Source: Acidobacteria bacterium Ga0077551 (GTDB lineage Bacteria; Pseudomonadota; Alphaproteobacteria; Caulobacterales; Hyphomonadaceae). From it: DNA of 64,000 nt. The notes below the pieces were generated by a model. The model had not been told where the DNA came from. It saw only the letters and a program-made list of their open reading frames with translations, and did not search any database. The position numbers and the translations under genes are program-made. Positions within the stretch are counted from its first letter, which is position 1, and the number at the start of each line of letters is the position of its first letter. This document shows, in pieces, positions 51,939-60,373 of this stretch. The DNA lies in the NCBI GenBank assembly GCA_001464545.1, contig LNFC01000019.1, positions 1 to 64,000 on the forward strand, written 5' to 3'.

Positions 51939-53237
51939 ATGAACTGGCAACGCGCAACGCTCGCCGCCGCTCTCGGCCTCCTCGCCCTCGTCGGCTGCAC
52001 CCACCGCGCGCCGCCCGCTGCGCCCATCGAGGCGGCCGCGCCCGCCGCCGTCGAAGCCGCGCCGGCACAGCGCGTGCTCCTCATCGGACTCGACGGCTTT
52101 CGCCCCGAAATGCTCGGCTGGGATGCGCCGAATCTCGCCGCTCTTGCTGCCAGGGGCGTAAAGGCTGAAGCGATGATCCCGGTGATGCCAAGCGTCACCT
52201 TCGTCAACTTCTATTCCCTCGCCACCGGCCTCTATCCCGAAAACCACGGAATGGTTGCCAACAATCCATATGACGCCGAAGCAAAGGAGTTCTTCCAGCC
52301 CACCACTGGCCCGCAGGAAGAACGCTGGTGGCAGGGCGAGCCGATCTGGGTGACTGCAGAGAAGCAGGGACTGAAAACTGCGATCATGTTCTGGCTCGGC
52401 TCGGAAGTGCCTCATCAAGGCATCCGCCCGTCCATCTGGACACCCTATCAGCACGAGAAGCCCTATCAGGAACGCATCGACGAAGTGCTCGCCTGGTATG
52501 ATGTGCCGGACGCCGACCGCCCCCGCTTCGCCGCCGTCTATTTCGACCGCGTCGATACCGTCACCCACTATACCGGTCCCAATTCAGGCGAAGCAAAGGC
52601 CGCCGTCACCGCAGTCGATGCCTTCGTGGGCCAGCTCATAGCCGGCCTCGAGGCGCGCGGCCTGACAGGCTCGACCACGATCATGGTCGTGTCGGATCAC
52701 GGCATGGCCTACACGCCGCCCGAACAGGTGCTCGATGTCGGCGAGTATATCGATCTCGACCAGCTCGTCGTCACCCAGTTCGTGGGCCCCTATGGCGGCT
52801 CAGGCCATCCGTCCCTGCAGATCTACGGCGAAGGCCCGGCGCTCGAAGCCGCTTATGACGGCCTCTCCTCCGCCTCCGAAAAAATCCGTGTTTACCGGCG
52901 CGGCGAGATGCCCGCCCACTACCATCTCGACCACCCCACGCGCGGGCCGGACCTGTTCGCCGTTGCCGATCCCGGCTGGCTGTTGCGCAGCACGAATGTC
53001 GGCGGCTGGCGCGCTCCGATCCCCGGCAACCACGGCTATGACAATCTCGATCCCTCGATGGCGGCCACGTTCGTGGCTGCCGGTCCGATCTTCCCGCAAG
53101 GCGAAACCGCCGCCCCCTTCGAAAACGTCAATGTCTACGGCATGATTGCGTGCGCGCTGGGTATCACGCCGGCGAAGACGGATGGCGATCCGTCCGTGGT
53201 CGAACAGGTCACCGGCGGGCGGTGCGCGGCGGACTAG
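51939..53237 (+). CDS. nucleotide pyrophosphatase/phosphodiesterase (NPP) lipoprotein
   Basis: 432 residues from the ATG at 51939. Lipobox ALVGC (C18), a proline/alanine linker, then the alkaline-phosphatase-fold NPP domain. Metal/nucleophile motifs: GLDGFRPEM (about 50), the threonine nucleophile in MPSVTFVNFYSLATGLYP (about 87-104), SDHGM (about 253) and GNHGYDN (about 363). Usual ENPP length. Hydrolyses nucleotide or phosphodiester bonds outside the cytoplasm. The gene tail lies 13 bp from the convergent curli gene. Confidence 0.92.
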   Translation: MNWQRATLAAALGLLALVGCTHRAPPAAPIEAAAPAAVEAAPAQRVLLIGLDGFRPEMLGWDAPNLAALAARGVKAEAMIPVMPSVTFVNFYSLATGLYPENHGMVANNPYDAEAKEFFQPTTGPQEERWWQGEPIWVTAEKQGLKTAIMFWLGSEVPHQGIRPSIWTPYQHEKPYQERIDEVLAWYDVPDADRPRFAAVYFDRVDTVTHYTGPNSGEAKAAVTAVDAFVGQLIAGLEARGLTGSTTIMVVSDHGMAYTPPEQVLDVGEYIDLDQLVVTQFVGPYGGSGHPSLQIYGEGPALEAAYDGLSSASEKIRVYRRGEMPAHYHLDHPTRGPDLFAVADPGWLLRSTNVGGWRAPIPGNHGYDNLDPSMAATFVAAGPIFPQGETAAPFENVNVYGMIACALGITPAKTDGDPSVVEQVTGGRCAAD

Positions 53238-53250
53238 CCGGCTCCGGTGC

Positions 53251-53763
53251 CTATTGCCGCTGGGCCATCGGTCGCGCCCGCGTGCGCACATCCGCGCGCG
53301 GATTGGGCGTCGCATAGGCCCTCAGATCCCGCCGTGTCGTATCGGCTGAGCAAAGCTGCACCGGCACCACTTCGGAGCCCCAGCGGGTCTGCAGCAGACC
53401 ATCACTCTGATTGTCGCCGACCTGCTGGACGGAACCGTTGAGATTGCGTCCCGCCTGGATGAGGCACGCCGTATTGTTTGAGCCATCCTGCGTGATCACG
53501 CCGGTATTGCCCTGACCGAACTGGAGGATGCCGGCAGTGTTTCCCGTGCCCGTCTGCAGCACGCCGGCGCCGTTGCCGCTGCCTTGCTGCGCGACGGTCA
53601 CGCGGTTGGGCACCGCCGCCGGCGCCGCCACGCTTTGCTCGCGCAGCCGGTCGCCCGGGAACTGCCTCGGGTATCCGCGCCCCTGATCGGCGTGGGCGGC
53701 AAGCGGCATCGCGCAGACCGCGAACGCTAGGCCGGCGAGCATCATCTTGCGGGAACGGTTCAT
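53251..53763 (-). CDS. curlin-repeat protein, CsgB-like (nucleator candidate)
   Basis: 170 residues with a signal peptide (cut after LAAHA, about residue 25). The middle (about 58-125) holds about six curlin units of the Q-x-G-x2-N type: QQGSGN, QTGTGN, QFGQGN, QDGSNN, QAGRNLN and QVGDNQ, spaced about 11 residues apart. A basic tail (RRDLRAY...RADVRTRARPMAQRQ) ends the protein, like the C-terminal part of CsgB that helps anchor it. Last gene of the three-gene curli run on this strand. Confidence 0.8.
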   Translation of the reverse strand: MNRSRKMMLAGLAFAVCAMPLAAHADQGRGYPRQFPGDRLREQSVAAPAAVPNRVTVAQQGSGNGAGVLQTGTGNTAGILQFGQGNTGVITQDGSNNTACLIQAGRNLNGSVQQVGDNQSDGLLQTRWGSEVVPVQLCSADTTRRDLRAYATPNPRADVRTRARPMAQRQ

Positions 53764-53772
53764 TGGGGTCTC

Positions 53773-54198
53773 CTAGGAAAGCTGTTCAGTGAAGCAAAGT
53801 TCGCCGCCCGCATCGCGTAGTGTCAGCACGGCGCGGTAGCGTCCGCCGGAGAACTCCGCCGAGCCGACGGTGGCGCTCTCGCCGTCCGCCAGGTCGACCT
53901 CGCCACCTTGCGTTACGTCAGAAGAGCCGCCGGGGCCCTGCGCCGTCACGGTGAAGTCGTATGATCCGCGTACCGCGTAGTCCGCCTGCACGATCGCCTC
54001 GAGGCGCACGCCATTCGCCGTTCGCGTCTCTCGAATCTTACAGTCCGCTGTCGAGTCAGGGATGGCCCGCTCGCCTTTGACGAATTCAGCCAGCACGGAA
54101 GATGTTTCCGGCAGAGTTACCGTGTGCACTTCGGCAGGGGTCTGCACCGCGCAGGCTGTGACCAGCGCGAGCGAAGCCGCAATCAATGGGATTTTCAT
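53773..54198 (-). CDS. csgH: CsgH-like curli chaperone
   Basis: 141 residues with lipobox VTAC (C16). The body has the alphaproteobacterial CsgH pattern: a conserved ADCKIRETRTANGVRLEAIV stretch, a following ADYAVRGSYDFTVTAQGPGG strand and EFSGGRYRAVLTL, giving an immunoglobulin-like fold. CsgH keeps curli subunits soluble in the periplasm. It lies between the two curlin genes, 9 bp upstream of the CsgB-like one and about 60 bp after the CsgA-like one. No csgG, csgE or csgF is in the window. Confidence 0.75.
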   Translation of the reverse strand: MKIPLIAASLALVTACAVQTPAEVHTVTLPETSSVLAEFVKGERAIPDSTADCKIRETRTANGVRLEAIVQADYAVRGSYDFTVTAQGPGGSSDVTQGGEVDLADGESATVGSAEFSGGRYRAVLTLRDAGGELCFTEQLS

Positions 54199-54257
54199 CC
54201 GCGTGTCTCCTTGGGCGGGCGTTGCGGGGAGGCACAGCGGCCTCCCCGCGCGAGGCG

Positions 54258-54764
54258 TCAGTTGTAGCCGCTCTGCACGACCACGGAGATGTTGCCTTCT
54301 CCGGCCTGGCGAACGGTCACATCCTGGCCATTGCCGACCTGGATGATGCCGGACGTGTTGTTATAGCCGTCTTGGTCCGCCACAGCCCTGTTGTTGGCGC
54401 CGATCTGGGCGATGCCGGACACGTTGCCATAGCCGGTCTGCAGCGTATCGGCGCGCAGGTTGCGGCCTTCTTGCCCGGTGACGGCAAAGTTGTTCTCGCC
54501 GATCTGGCCCGTCGTGACGCTGTTGCGCGTGCCGTACTGGTCCATGCGCAGGAAGTTGTTGTAGCCGGACTGGACGCCGCGCGCGTACTGGCCGCGGCCA
54601 CCCTGCACGATGACGGTGCCGTTGCGGTCGCCTTGCTGGGCGGCGGCGGCGCCATTGTTCCAGCCCGACTGGTCGACGCGCACCCGGTTGCGGGGGTCCG
54701 CATGTGCGGCGCCGAGGCTGAAGACCATCAGGGCCGCGGCGGCAGTGGTGATAAGACGTTTCAT
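54258..54764 (-). CDS. curlin-repeat protein, CsgA-like (major fibre subunit candidate)
   Basis: 168 residues: signal peptide (cut after GAAHA, about residue 22), then about twelve Q-x-G-x2-N units at 11-residue spacing, starting with QSGWNN and ending with QSGYN at the very C-terminus (QQGDRN, QYGTRN, QIGENN, QTGYGN, QIGANN, QDGYNN and others). Such paired repeats fold into stacked cross-beta turns of curli fibres. First gene of the CsgA/CsgH/CsgB run. Its tail ends with the repeat, without a basic stretch, unlike the CsgB-like gene. Confidence 0.85.
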   Translation of the reverse strand: MKRLITTAAAALMVFSLGAAHADPRNRVRVDQSGWNNGAAAAQQGDRNGTVIVQGGRGQYARGVQSGYNNFLRMDQYGTRNSVTTGQIGENNFAVTGQEGRNLRADTLQTGYGNVSGIAQIGANNRAVADQDGYNNTSGIIQVGNGQDVTVRQAGEGNISVVVQSGYN

Positions 54765-55016
54765 GTTTCAGACTCCTGGTTTCATCTCGAGCCCGGTTGA
54801 AGTGTCGCTCGATCCCGCACAGGAATGACGGCCCCGCGCTGAACGCGCTTTGAACGCCCGGTTCAGCTTCGTTCATGTTCGCGGCCCCCGAAGGCCGGAA
54901 ACATCCCTCCGTAGGCGAACAGATTTCCGGCGCGGGCTGGCCCGCACGTCGGATCGCCCTTTCGCGCCCCCGCATCCCAAGCTAATTTGCCCGCGCCGCA
55001 ACTGGAGACCCCCGTC

Positions 55017-55196
55017 ATGGCCAAACTCGCCTTCGGCCTCAACATGTCCCTCATCGACGAATACCAGATCTACTTCCACCCCGTGGTCCTGGGCAAAGGC
55101 AGCCCCATGTTCCCCGGCCCCCGCCCACCCCTCCGCCTAACCGGCACCGACAGGATAGGGGAGAGCGTGATCCGGCTGACCTATGTGCCGGCGTGA
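55017..55196 (+). pseudogene. dihydrofolate-reductase-family remnant with a large internal deletion
   Basis: A 59-codon frame begins with the typical DHFR/RibD-C start MAKLAFGLNMSL and then jumps straight to the C-terminal block LIDEYQIYFHPVVLGKGSPM, then RPPLRLTGTDRIGESVIRL and YVPA. The normal protein has about 100 or more residues between. The reading frame is kept and GGAGACC lies before the ATG, so a short protein could still be made, but the NADPH and substrate sites are gone. It lies between the curli genes and the DUF1800 gene. Confidence 0.75.
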
Positions 55197-55294
55197 CGCG
55201 CCGCCTTCCGCCAACGGCTGGCGCCTCTTTTTTCGTCCCACGCAACGGATATTCGCCTGGCCCGCGTTAAACCTCAAAACTGAGCGAGCCCAAC

Positions 55295-56692
55295 ATGCCT
55301 CGGACCCTTGCCGCGTCGATCGCCGTCAACCGCTTCGGGCTGGGTGCCCGGCCGGATGAACCGGAGGCGGCAACCACCGATCCAAAAGCCTGGCTGGCGC
55401 AGCAGTTGACGCGCACGTCGAGTTTCACGCTGCCCTCAGGCGGGCTGCCGACGACCCGCAGCGCAGCCGAAGCGCTCGGCAGCTATCTCGAAGACCTGAA
55501 GACAAAGACGGACGGCAAAGCGGGCAAGATGAGCCCGGAGGCGCAAGAGGAGGCCATCCTCAAGCCGCTCAAGCAATTGCGCGAAATCCTGATCGCCGAA
55601 ATCGAGGCGCGCACCCTGCGCGGGTTGACGACCGAGGCCGGTTTCGCGGAGCGTCTCGTCCTGTTCTGGTCGAACCATTTCACGGTCTCTGCGAACAAGG
55701 CGGTCACCATTCCCTTTGCCGGGGTGTTCGAGCGCGAGGTGATCCGGGCCGGCATGACCGGAACCTTCGCCGACCTGCTGGTCGCCTCGACCCGGCATCC
55801 CGGCATGCTGCTCTATCTCGATCAAGCCCAGTCGATGGGACCGAACTCGAAAGCGGGCGAGCGCCGCGACAAGGGCCTCAACGAAAACCTAGCCCGTGAA
55901 ATCCTCGAGCTGCAGACCCTCGGCGCGCAAGGCGGCTACACCCAGGCGGACGTCACCGAGTTTGCCAAGGCGTTGACCGGCTGGTCGCTGGCAGGCGGGC
56001 GCACCAAGTTGCTTGTCCCCGGCGCAGACCCGGGCGACTTCATCTTCGTGGACCGCTTCCACGAACCCGGTACCCGGACGGTGATGGGAAAACGCTACAG
56101 TGCAGACGGCGAAGGGCAGGGCGAAGCCATCCTGCGCGACCTCGCCAATCATCCGTCCACGGCGCAACGCGTTGCCACGAAACTGGCCCGCCATTTCATA
56201 TCGGACGCGCCGCCTGTTTCTGCCGTCGAGGCGCTGGCGAGAAGTTTCCGCACCAGCGGTGGCCGCCTGCCGGCGCTGCACGAGACATTGATCTCGCTTG
56301 ACGATGCCTGGAATCCTGAGGCGCAGAAGTTCAAATCTCCCAATGAGTTCTTCCTGTCCGCCCTGCGATTCACGGGCCTGCCCAAGGTCGAGCGCAAGGC
56401 CATCACGGCGGCTTACGGCCTGCTCGGGCAGGCGCCATGGCAGGCGCCGTCGCCTGAAGGCTGGCCGGATGATGCGGCCAGCTGGGCGGGGCCAGACGCG
56501 GTGATCAAGCGCATCGAGTGGGCTCAGGGTCTCGCCGACCGGCTGGGAACCAAGGTCCGCCCTGAAAGTCTCGCTCGCGCCGCGCTGGGCCCCGCCCTGT
56601 CCGTAGCGACGGCTCAGAGTATCGACCGCGCCGAGAGTGCCTCGCAAGGGCTGACACTCGCCCTGATGAGCCCCGAATTCCAGCGCCGCTAG
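55295..56692 (+). CDS. DUF1800 protein
   Basis: 465 residues. Family motifs: AVNRFGLGARPDEP (about 9), LVLFWSNHFTVSAN (about 122), NENLAREILELQTLG (about 190), KALTGWSLAGG (about 225) and a final LALMSPEFQRR. DUF1800 genes usually precede a DUF1501 gene, as here (10 bp). The pair is widespread in environmental bacteria and is thought to act outside the cytoplasm, but no activity is proven. No obvious signal peptide, though the start (MPRTLAASIAVNRF) is short. Confidence 0.92.
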   Translation: MPRTLAASIAVNRFGLGARPDEPEAATTDPKAWLAQQLTRTSSFTLPSGGLPTTRSAAEALGSYLEDLKTKTDGKAGKMSPEAQEEAILKPLKQLREILIAEIEARTLRGLTTEAGFAERLVLFWSNHFTVSANKAVTIPFAGVFEREVIRAGMTGTFADLLVASTRHPGMLLYLDQAQSMGPNSKAGERRDKGLNENLAREILELQTLGAQGGYTQADVTEFAKALTGWSLAGGRTKLLVPGADPGDFIFVDRFHEPGTRTVMGKRYSADGEGQGEAILRDLANHPSTAQRVATKLARHFISDAPPVSAVEALARSFRTSGGRLPALHETLISLDDAWNPEAQKFKSPNEFFLSALRFTGLPKVERKAITAAYGLLGQAPWQAPSPEGWPDDAASWAGPDAVIKRIEWAQGLADRLGTKVRPESLARAALGPALSVATAQSIDRAESASQGLTLALMSPEFQRR

Positions 56693-56702
56693 GAGACCCG
56701 AT

Positions 56703-57917
56703 ATGACCCTTCCTCTGATGACGCGGCGCGCGGCGCTGATGGCGGGCGGCGCCTTGTTCCTGGCGGGTTCCGCAGGCGCTCTGACCCTTTCCCGGCAGGC
56801 TGGTGACCGCAAGTTCGTCCTCGTCATCCTGCGCGGGGCGCTGGACGGGCTGGCCGCCGTCGCGCCCTTTGGCGATGCGCATTACCGCGCCGCGCGCGGC
56901 AAGCTCGCGCTGGCGCCCCCGGGCGAAGCCGGCGGCGTTCTTCCGCTTGCGGAGGGATTTGGCCTGCATCCGGATCTCGCCTTTCTCCACCAGCAATGGA
57001 CGGGCGGCCAGCTCGCCATCGTCCCCGCCTGCGCGTCACCTTACCGGGAGCGCTCGCACTTCGACGCCCAGGACGTGCTGGAAACCGGCGCCGCGGAAGT
57101 CTTCGGAGCAAGCGATGGCTGGCTCGGCCGCGCGCTGACCGCCCTGCCGCCGGAATTGAAACGTGAAGCGGTGGCCATCTCGGGATCGCTGCCGCTTGTG
57201 CTGCGGGGCTCGGCCTCGGCAACCAGCTGGGCGCCCTCCTTCGCCCCGTCTCCCAGCGAGGACACACTCAGCCGCTTGATGGACCTCTACGCGGGCGATT
57301 CCCTGCTGGGTCCGGCGCTCGCCTCGGCCATCGAAACGAATGCGATCGCCAGCGCCTCCGGTATGGACGGAATGGACGGTAAGGGCCGGCGCAATGGCCC
57401 TGGCGCCTACAAAGGTCTGGCAGAAGCGGCGGCGCGGCTACTGTCCGCTGAAGGCGGGCCCGCCGCCGCCGTGCTCTCGTTCGACGGCTGGGATACCCAC
57501 GCCAACCAGGGCGCCGCGAATGGCCAGCTCGCCCTTCGCCTCGCCGGACTGGATGCCGCCATGCGCGCCCTCAGGGACGGGCTCGGCGCGCACTGGTCCA
57601 AAACGGTGGTGGCCGTGGTCACGGAATTCGGTCGAACGGTCGCCGAAAACGGAACTGGCGGCACCGATCATGGCACCGGCAGCGCCGCCTTCCTGCTGGG
57701 CGGCGCGGTGTCGGGCGGAAAGTTCGGCGGCGACTGGCCGGGACTGGCGCCCAAAGCGCTTTTCGAGGGCCGCGACCTTGCCCCGGCAACTGACATCCGG
57801 TCGGTCTTCATGGCGGTCCTGCAAGACCATTGGGGCCTCGACCGCGACACGCTCAGCCGGACCGTCTTTCCGGATGGAACCGGTGTGCGGCCGATAACAG
57901 GGCTGATCCGCACCTGA
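56703..57917 (+). CDS. DUF1501 protein, Tat-exported
   Basis: 404 residues. A twin-arginine signal (TRRAALMAGGALFLAG, about 7-22) implies export in folded form. DUF1501 marks: FVLVILRGALDGLAAVAPF (about 39-57), RSHFDAQDVLETG (about 118), SFDGWDTHANQG (about 260) and VVTEFGRTVAENGTGGTDHG (about 304-323), which carries the metal-binding D/H pattern of alkaline-phosphatase-like sulfatases. It is directly after DUF1800. Function unproven. Confidence 0.92.
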   Translation: MTLPLMTRRAALMAGGALFLAGSAGALTLSRQAGDRKFVLVILRGALDGLAAVAPFGDAHYRAARGKLALAPPGEAGGVLPLAEGFGLHPDLAFLHQQWTGGQLAIVPACASPYRERSHFDAQDVLETGAAEVFGASDGWLGRALTALPPELKREAVAISGSLPLVLRGSASATSWAPSFAPSPSEDTLSRLMDLYAGDSLLGPALASAIETNAIASASGMDGMDGKGRRNGPGAYKGLAEAAARLLSAEGGPAAAVLSFDGWDTHANQGAANGQLALRLAGLDAAMRALRDGLGAHWSKTVVAVVTEFGRTVAENGTGGTDHGTGSAAFLLGGAVSGGKFGGDWPGLAPKALFEGRDLAPATDIRSVFMAVLQDHWGLDRDTLSRTVFPDGTGVRPITGLIRT

Positions 57918-57929
57918 CGTTCTGCCGCC

Positions 57930-59168
57930 TCAACTATACCGCGCCTCAACCTTCTCCGCCTTCACCCCCGCTTTCACATCCACGAGCGCCGCCGCCAAAT
58001 CCGCGAGGTACGCGTCCGCCACCTCCGCATGTTTCGGGGACAGCATCAGGTGCAGGCTCGCGGGCTCTGCCGTGAACGAGGTGAACCAGCCCCGCGCCCG
58101 CATGGCGGCGTAGAGCGCCAGCATCTCCGCCTCCGGATGCCGGAACGCGATCAGCCCGAGCAGCGGCCGCCCAAGCACTTCAAAGCCGAGCGCCTTTACC
58201 CCCGCCTCGATCTTCTCCCGCGTCGCGCAAACCAGTCCCTGCTTCTCGCGGTAGCCGTCGACGCCCAGCACATTCATCACCGCCCAGGCCGCCGAGATCG
58301 CGCCGCCCGGCCGCGTGCCCGCCAGCGTCGGCGTCTTCATCGGCGCGCCGCTCCAGTCGCGCATCGAGAAAGGCATGTGCCTGTAGAGGGCTTCCGAACG
58401 AAACAGCACCGTCGAGGCGCCCTTGGCGCAATAGCCATACTTGTGCAGGTCCGCGCTCATCGAATGTACCGCCGGCACCGCGAAATCGAAATCCGGCACG
58501 GCCACCCCGTTCATCCGCGCAAACGGCGCGAAGTACCCGCCGACACACGCATCCACATGCAGCCACACACCCTTCGCCGCCGCCACATCGCCCAGCGCCG
58601 CGATGGGGTCTATGATGCCATGCGGAAAATTCGGCGCCGAGCCCACCATCATGATGGTGGACGCGTCCACCGCCTCGGCCATCGCGCCCGCGTCCGCCTC
58701 ATAGCTGCCATCGCCCTTCAGCGGCACGCGGCGCACCGCGATGTCCATCAGGTGCGCCGCCTTGTCGAAGGCGAGGTGCGCCGAACGCGGCAGTACAATG
58801 TTGTGGTCCGTCAGCGGCTTGCCGTTCGCGCGTGCGAAATCCCGCGCCGTCTTCAGGGCCATGGTGATCGAATCGGTGCCGCCGGATGTCATCCCCCCTG
58901 CCGCGCCTTCCGGGGCGTGCAGCAGGCCGAGCGCCATCCCGATCACCTCCTTCTCCATCTGCGCCAGCGACGGGAAGGCGAGGGGGCCGAGGCCGTTCTC
59001 GGCCATGAACATCCCGTAAGCCTCGTGCTGGACATGGTGAATGTCTTCGCCTGCGTTAAACACGTAGACGGCCGTCTTCCCGCTGCGCCAGTCGACGTCC
59101 CCGCCCCCGCGCGCGATCATCTCGGCGCGCAGTTCGTCCCAGTCCCGGCCCTGCTGAGGCATCTTCAT
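57930..59168 (-). CDS. group II PLP decarboxylase, sphingosine-phosphate-lyase type
   Basis: 412 residues. PLP fold type I: GGMTSGGTDSITMALKTARD (about 90-109), HVDACVGGYFAPF (about 196) and the PLP lysine in SADLHKYGYCAKGAST (about 239). This is the sphingosine-1-phosphate lyase/glutamate-decarboxylase-like branch. The likely reaction is cleavage of a phosphorylated long-chain base or a similar aldehyde-lyase/decarboxylase step. The related decarboxylase at 38856 is broken, whereas this one is complete. Convergent to DUF1501, 13 bp between stops. Confidence 0.85.
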   Translation of the reverse strand: MKMPQQGRDWDELRAEMIARGGGDVDWRSGKTAVYVFNAGEDIHHVQHEAYGMFMAENGLGPLAFPSLAQMEKEVIGMALGLLHAPEGAAGGMTSGGTDSITMALKTARDFARANGKPLTDHNIVLPRSAHLAFDKAAHLMDIAVRRVPLKGDGSYEADAGAMAEAVDASTIMMVGSAPNFPHGIIDPIAALGDVAAAKGVWLHVDACVGGYFAPFARMNGVAVPDFDFAVPAVHSMSADLHKYGYCAKGASTVLFRSEALYRHMPFSMRDWSGAPMKTPTLAGTRPGGAISAAWAVMNVLGVDGYREKQGLVCATREKIEAGVKALGFEVLGRPLLGLIAFRHPEAEMLALYAAMRARGWFTSFTAEPASLHLMLSPKHAEVADAYLADLAAALVDVKAGVKAEKVEARYS

Positions 59169-59328
59169 GGCGGCGCTCCTTGCGGTTCAGGCCACCAGCC
59201 TAAGCCGCCCAGCGCGGCGCGAGAAGAAAATAAATGCTCGCGTGTTGCGCTAAGGCCGTTGCGGGGTTCAAAGGGTCTGCGTAATTTACAATTCGATAAC
59301 CAATCAACACCGGGAAGAGCGCGCCAAG

Positions 59329-59787
59329 ATGACGGATTACATCGGATACGAAGCGCTCACCCAGGCCGCCATGCGCGGCGTCGTGCGCGAGGCCCTGCGC
59401 CGCGCGAAAACGAATGGCGGCGTTCCCGGTGACCATCACTTCTACATCTCCTTCCGCACCCGCGCGCCCGGCGTGAAGATTGCCGACCACCTCGTCCAGC
59501 GTTTCCCGGAAGAGATGACCATCGTCGTCCAGCACCAGTACTGGGACCTTGAAGTCCACGAAGGGCATTTCGAGATCGTGCTGAAATTCTCCGGCGTGCC
59601 GCAGCACCTGTCGATCCCGCTCGCCGCGATCACCCGTTTCGTCGACCCCTCGGTCAACTTCGGCCTCACCTTCGAAACCCGCGGCCGCGATGCCGGCGTT
59701 ATTGCCCCGGCCAAGGATACGGTCGAGGAAGCGCCCAAGCCGGCGGCTGAAACGGTCGTCAACCTTGACGCCTACCGCCGCAAGTAA
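59329..59787 (+). CDS. sspB: ClpXP adaptor SspB (alphaproteobacterial type)
   Basis: 152 residues. Binds the ssrA tag and hands tagged proteins to ClpXP. The core has DHHFYISFRTRAPGVKIAD (about 35-53), FPEEMTIVVQHQYWDLEV (about 62-79), LSIPLAAITRFVDPSV (about 102-117) and NFGLTFE. After a Pro/Glu linker, the C-terminal VVNLDAYRRK is the ClpX-binding tail. It is in the same window as ssrA. The next gene is a thioesterase, 36 bp downstream from the stop to the chosen start. Confidence 0.93.
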   Translation: MTDYIGYEALTQAAMRGVVREALRRAKTNGGVPGDHHFYISFRTRAPGVKIADHLVQRFPEEMTIVVQHQYWDLEVHEGHFEIVLKFSGVPQHLSIPLAAITRFVDPSVNFGLTFETRGRDAGVIAPAKDTVEEAPKPAAETVVNLDAYRRK

Positions 59788-59823
59788 GGCGCCCCGGTCT
59801 TGACCGAGGAGACAAAGCCCCGC

Positions 59824-60252
59824 GTGTCCGATGCCGACATGCTGGCCCGCTTCCAGAACTCGAAGAAACGCCCGCCCTGTTCCGATACGCTCGGCATGCG
59901 CCTCGCTGCGCTTTCGCAGGATGAGCAATGGGTGCGCATGGAGTTCGACGTGCCGCAGATGTTTGCCAATCCCACCGGCGCGGTGCAGGGCGGCTTCATC
60001 TCCGCCATGATGGACGAGGCGATGAGCACCGCCGTCATCATCGCCTCCAACGTCACGATGACCGCGCCGACGCTGGAAATGAAAACCAGCTACCTCAAAC
60101 GCCTGATGCCCGGTCCCGCCAGCGTTACCGCCCGCATCCTGAAGCTCGGCAAATCCGCAGCCTTCATGGAGGCCGACTGTTTTGACGGCGAAGGCGCCCT
60201 CGTCGCCCGCGCCACCGCGACGGCCATTCCGATGCTGTACAAGAAGCTGTGA
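59824..60252 (+). CDS. PaaI-family hotdog thioesterase
   Basis: 142 residues from a GTG at 59824 (GAGGAG about 12 nt upstream); a TTG at 59800 would add eight. The signature is NPTGAVQGGFISAMMDEAMS, in which the PaaI HGG is QGG. The acid residue in the helix (D) is kept. The rest, LEMKTSYLKRLMPGPASVTA, is typical. Acyl- or aryl-CoA hydrolysis; one of three such genes in the window. It may be co-transcribed with sspB. Confidence 0.85.
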   Translation: MSDADMLARFQNSKKRPPCSDTLGMRLAALSQDEQWVRMEFDVPQMFANPTGAVQGGFISAMMDEAMSTAVIIASNVTMTAPTLEMKTSYLKRLMPGPASVTARILKLGKSAAFMEADCFDGEGALVARATATAIPMLYKKL

Positions 60253-60256
60253 CTGC

Positions 60257-60292
60257 CTTCTCCCCTCGCCCCCTTGGGGGAGAGGGGAGAAG
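60257..60292. repeat. strong hairpin after the thioesterase gene
   Basis: CTTCTCCCCTC (60257-60267) pairs exactly with GAGGGGAGAAG (60282-60292), and CCCCC/GGGGG lengthens the stem with a short TT loop. It starts 5 nt after the stop, has no T-run and resembles the dispersed hairpins at 5016 and 10464. It may end transcription or act as a REP-like unit. Confidence 0.7.
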
Positions 60293-60373
60293 CTCTCCAA
60301 AAATCCCCGCGCCACCTCCGGAAAAATCGGCTACACTCGTGCCATAACAAAAACGCTCCCGGGAGGAGACAAC

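Noticed and set aside
58029-59432. 467-codon plus-strand frame opposite the S1P-lyase-like gene
   Set aside because: Composition is that of a GC-driven shadow (Arg/His-rich), and it also runs into sspB.
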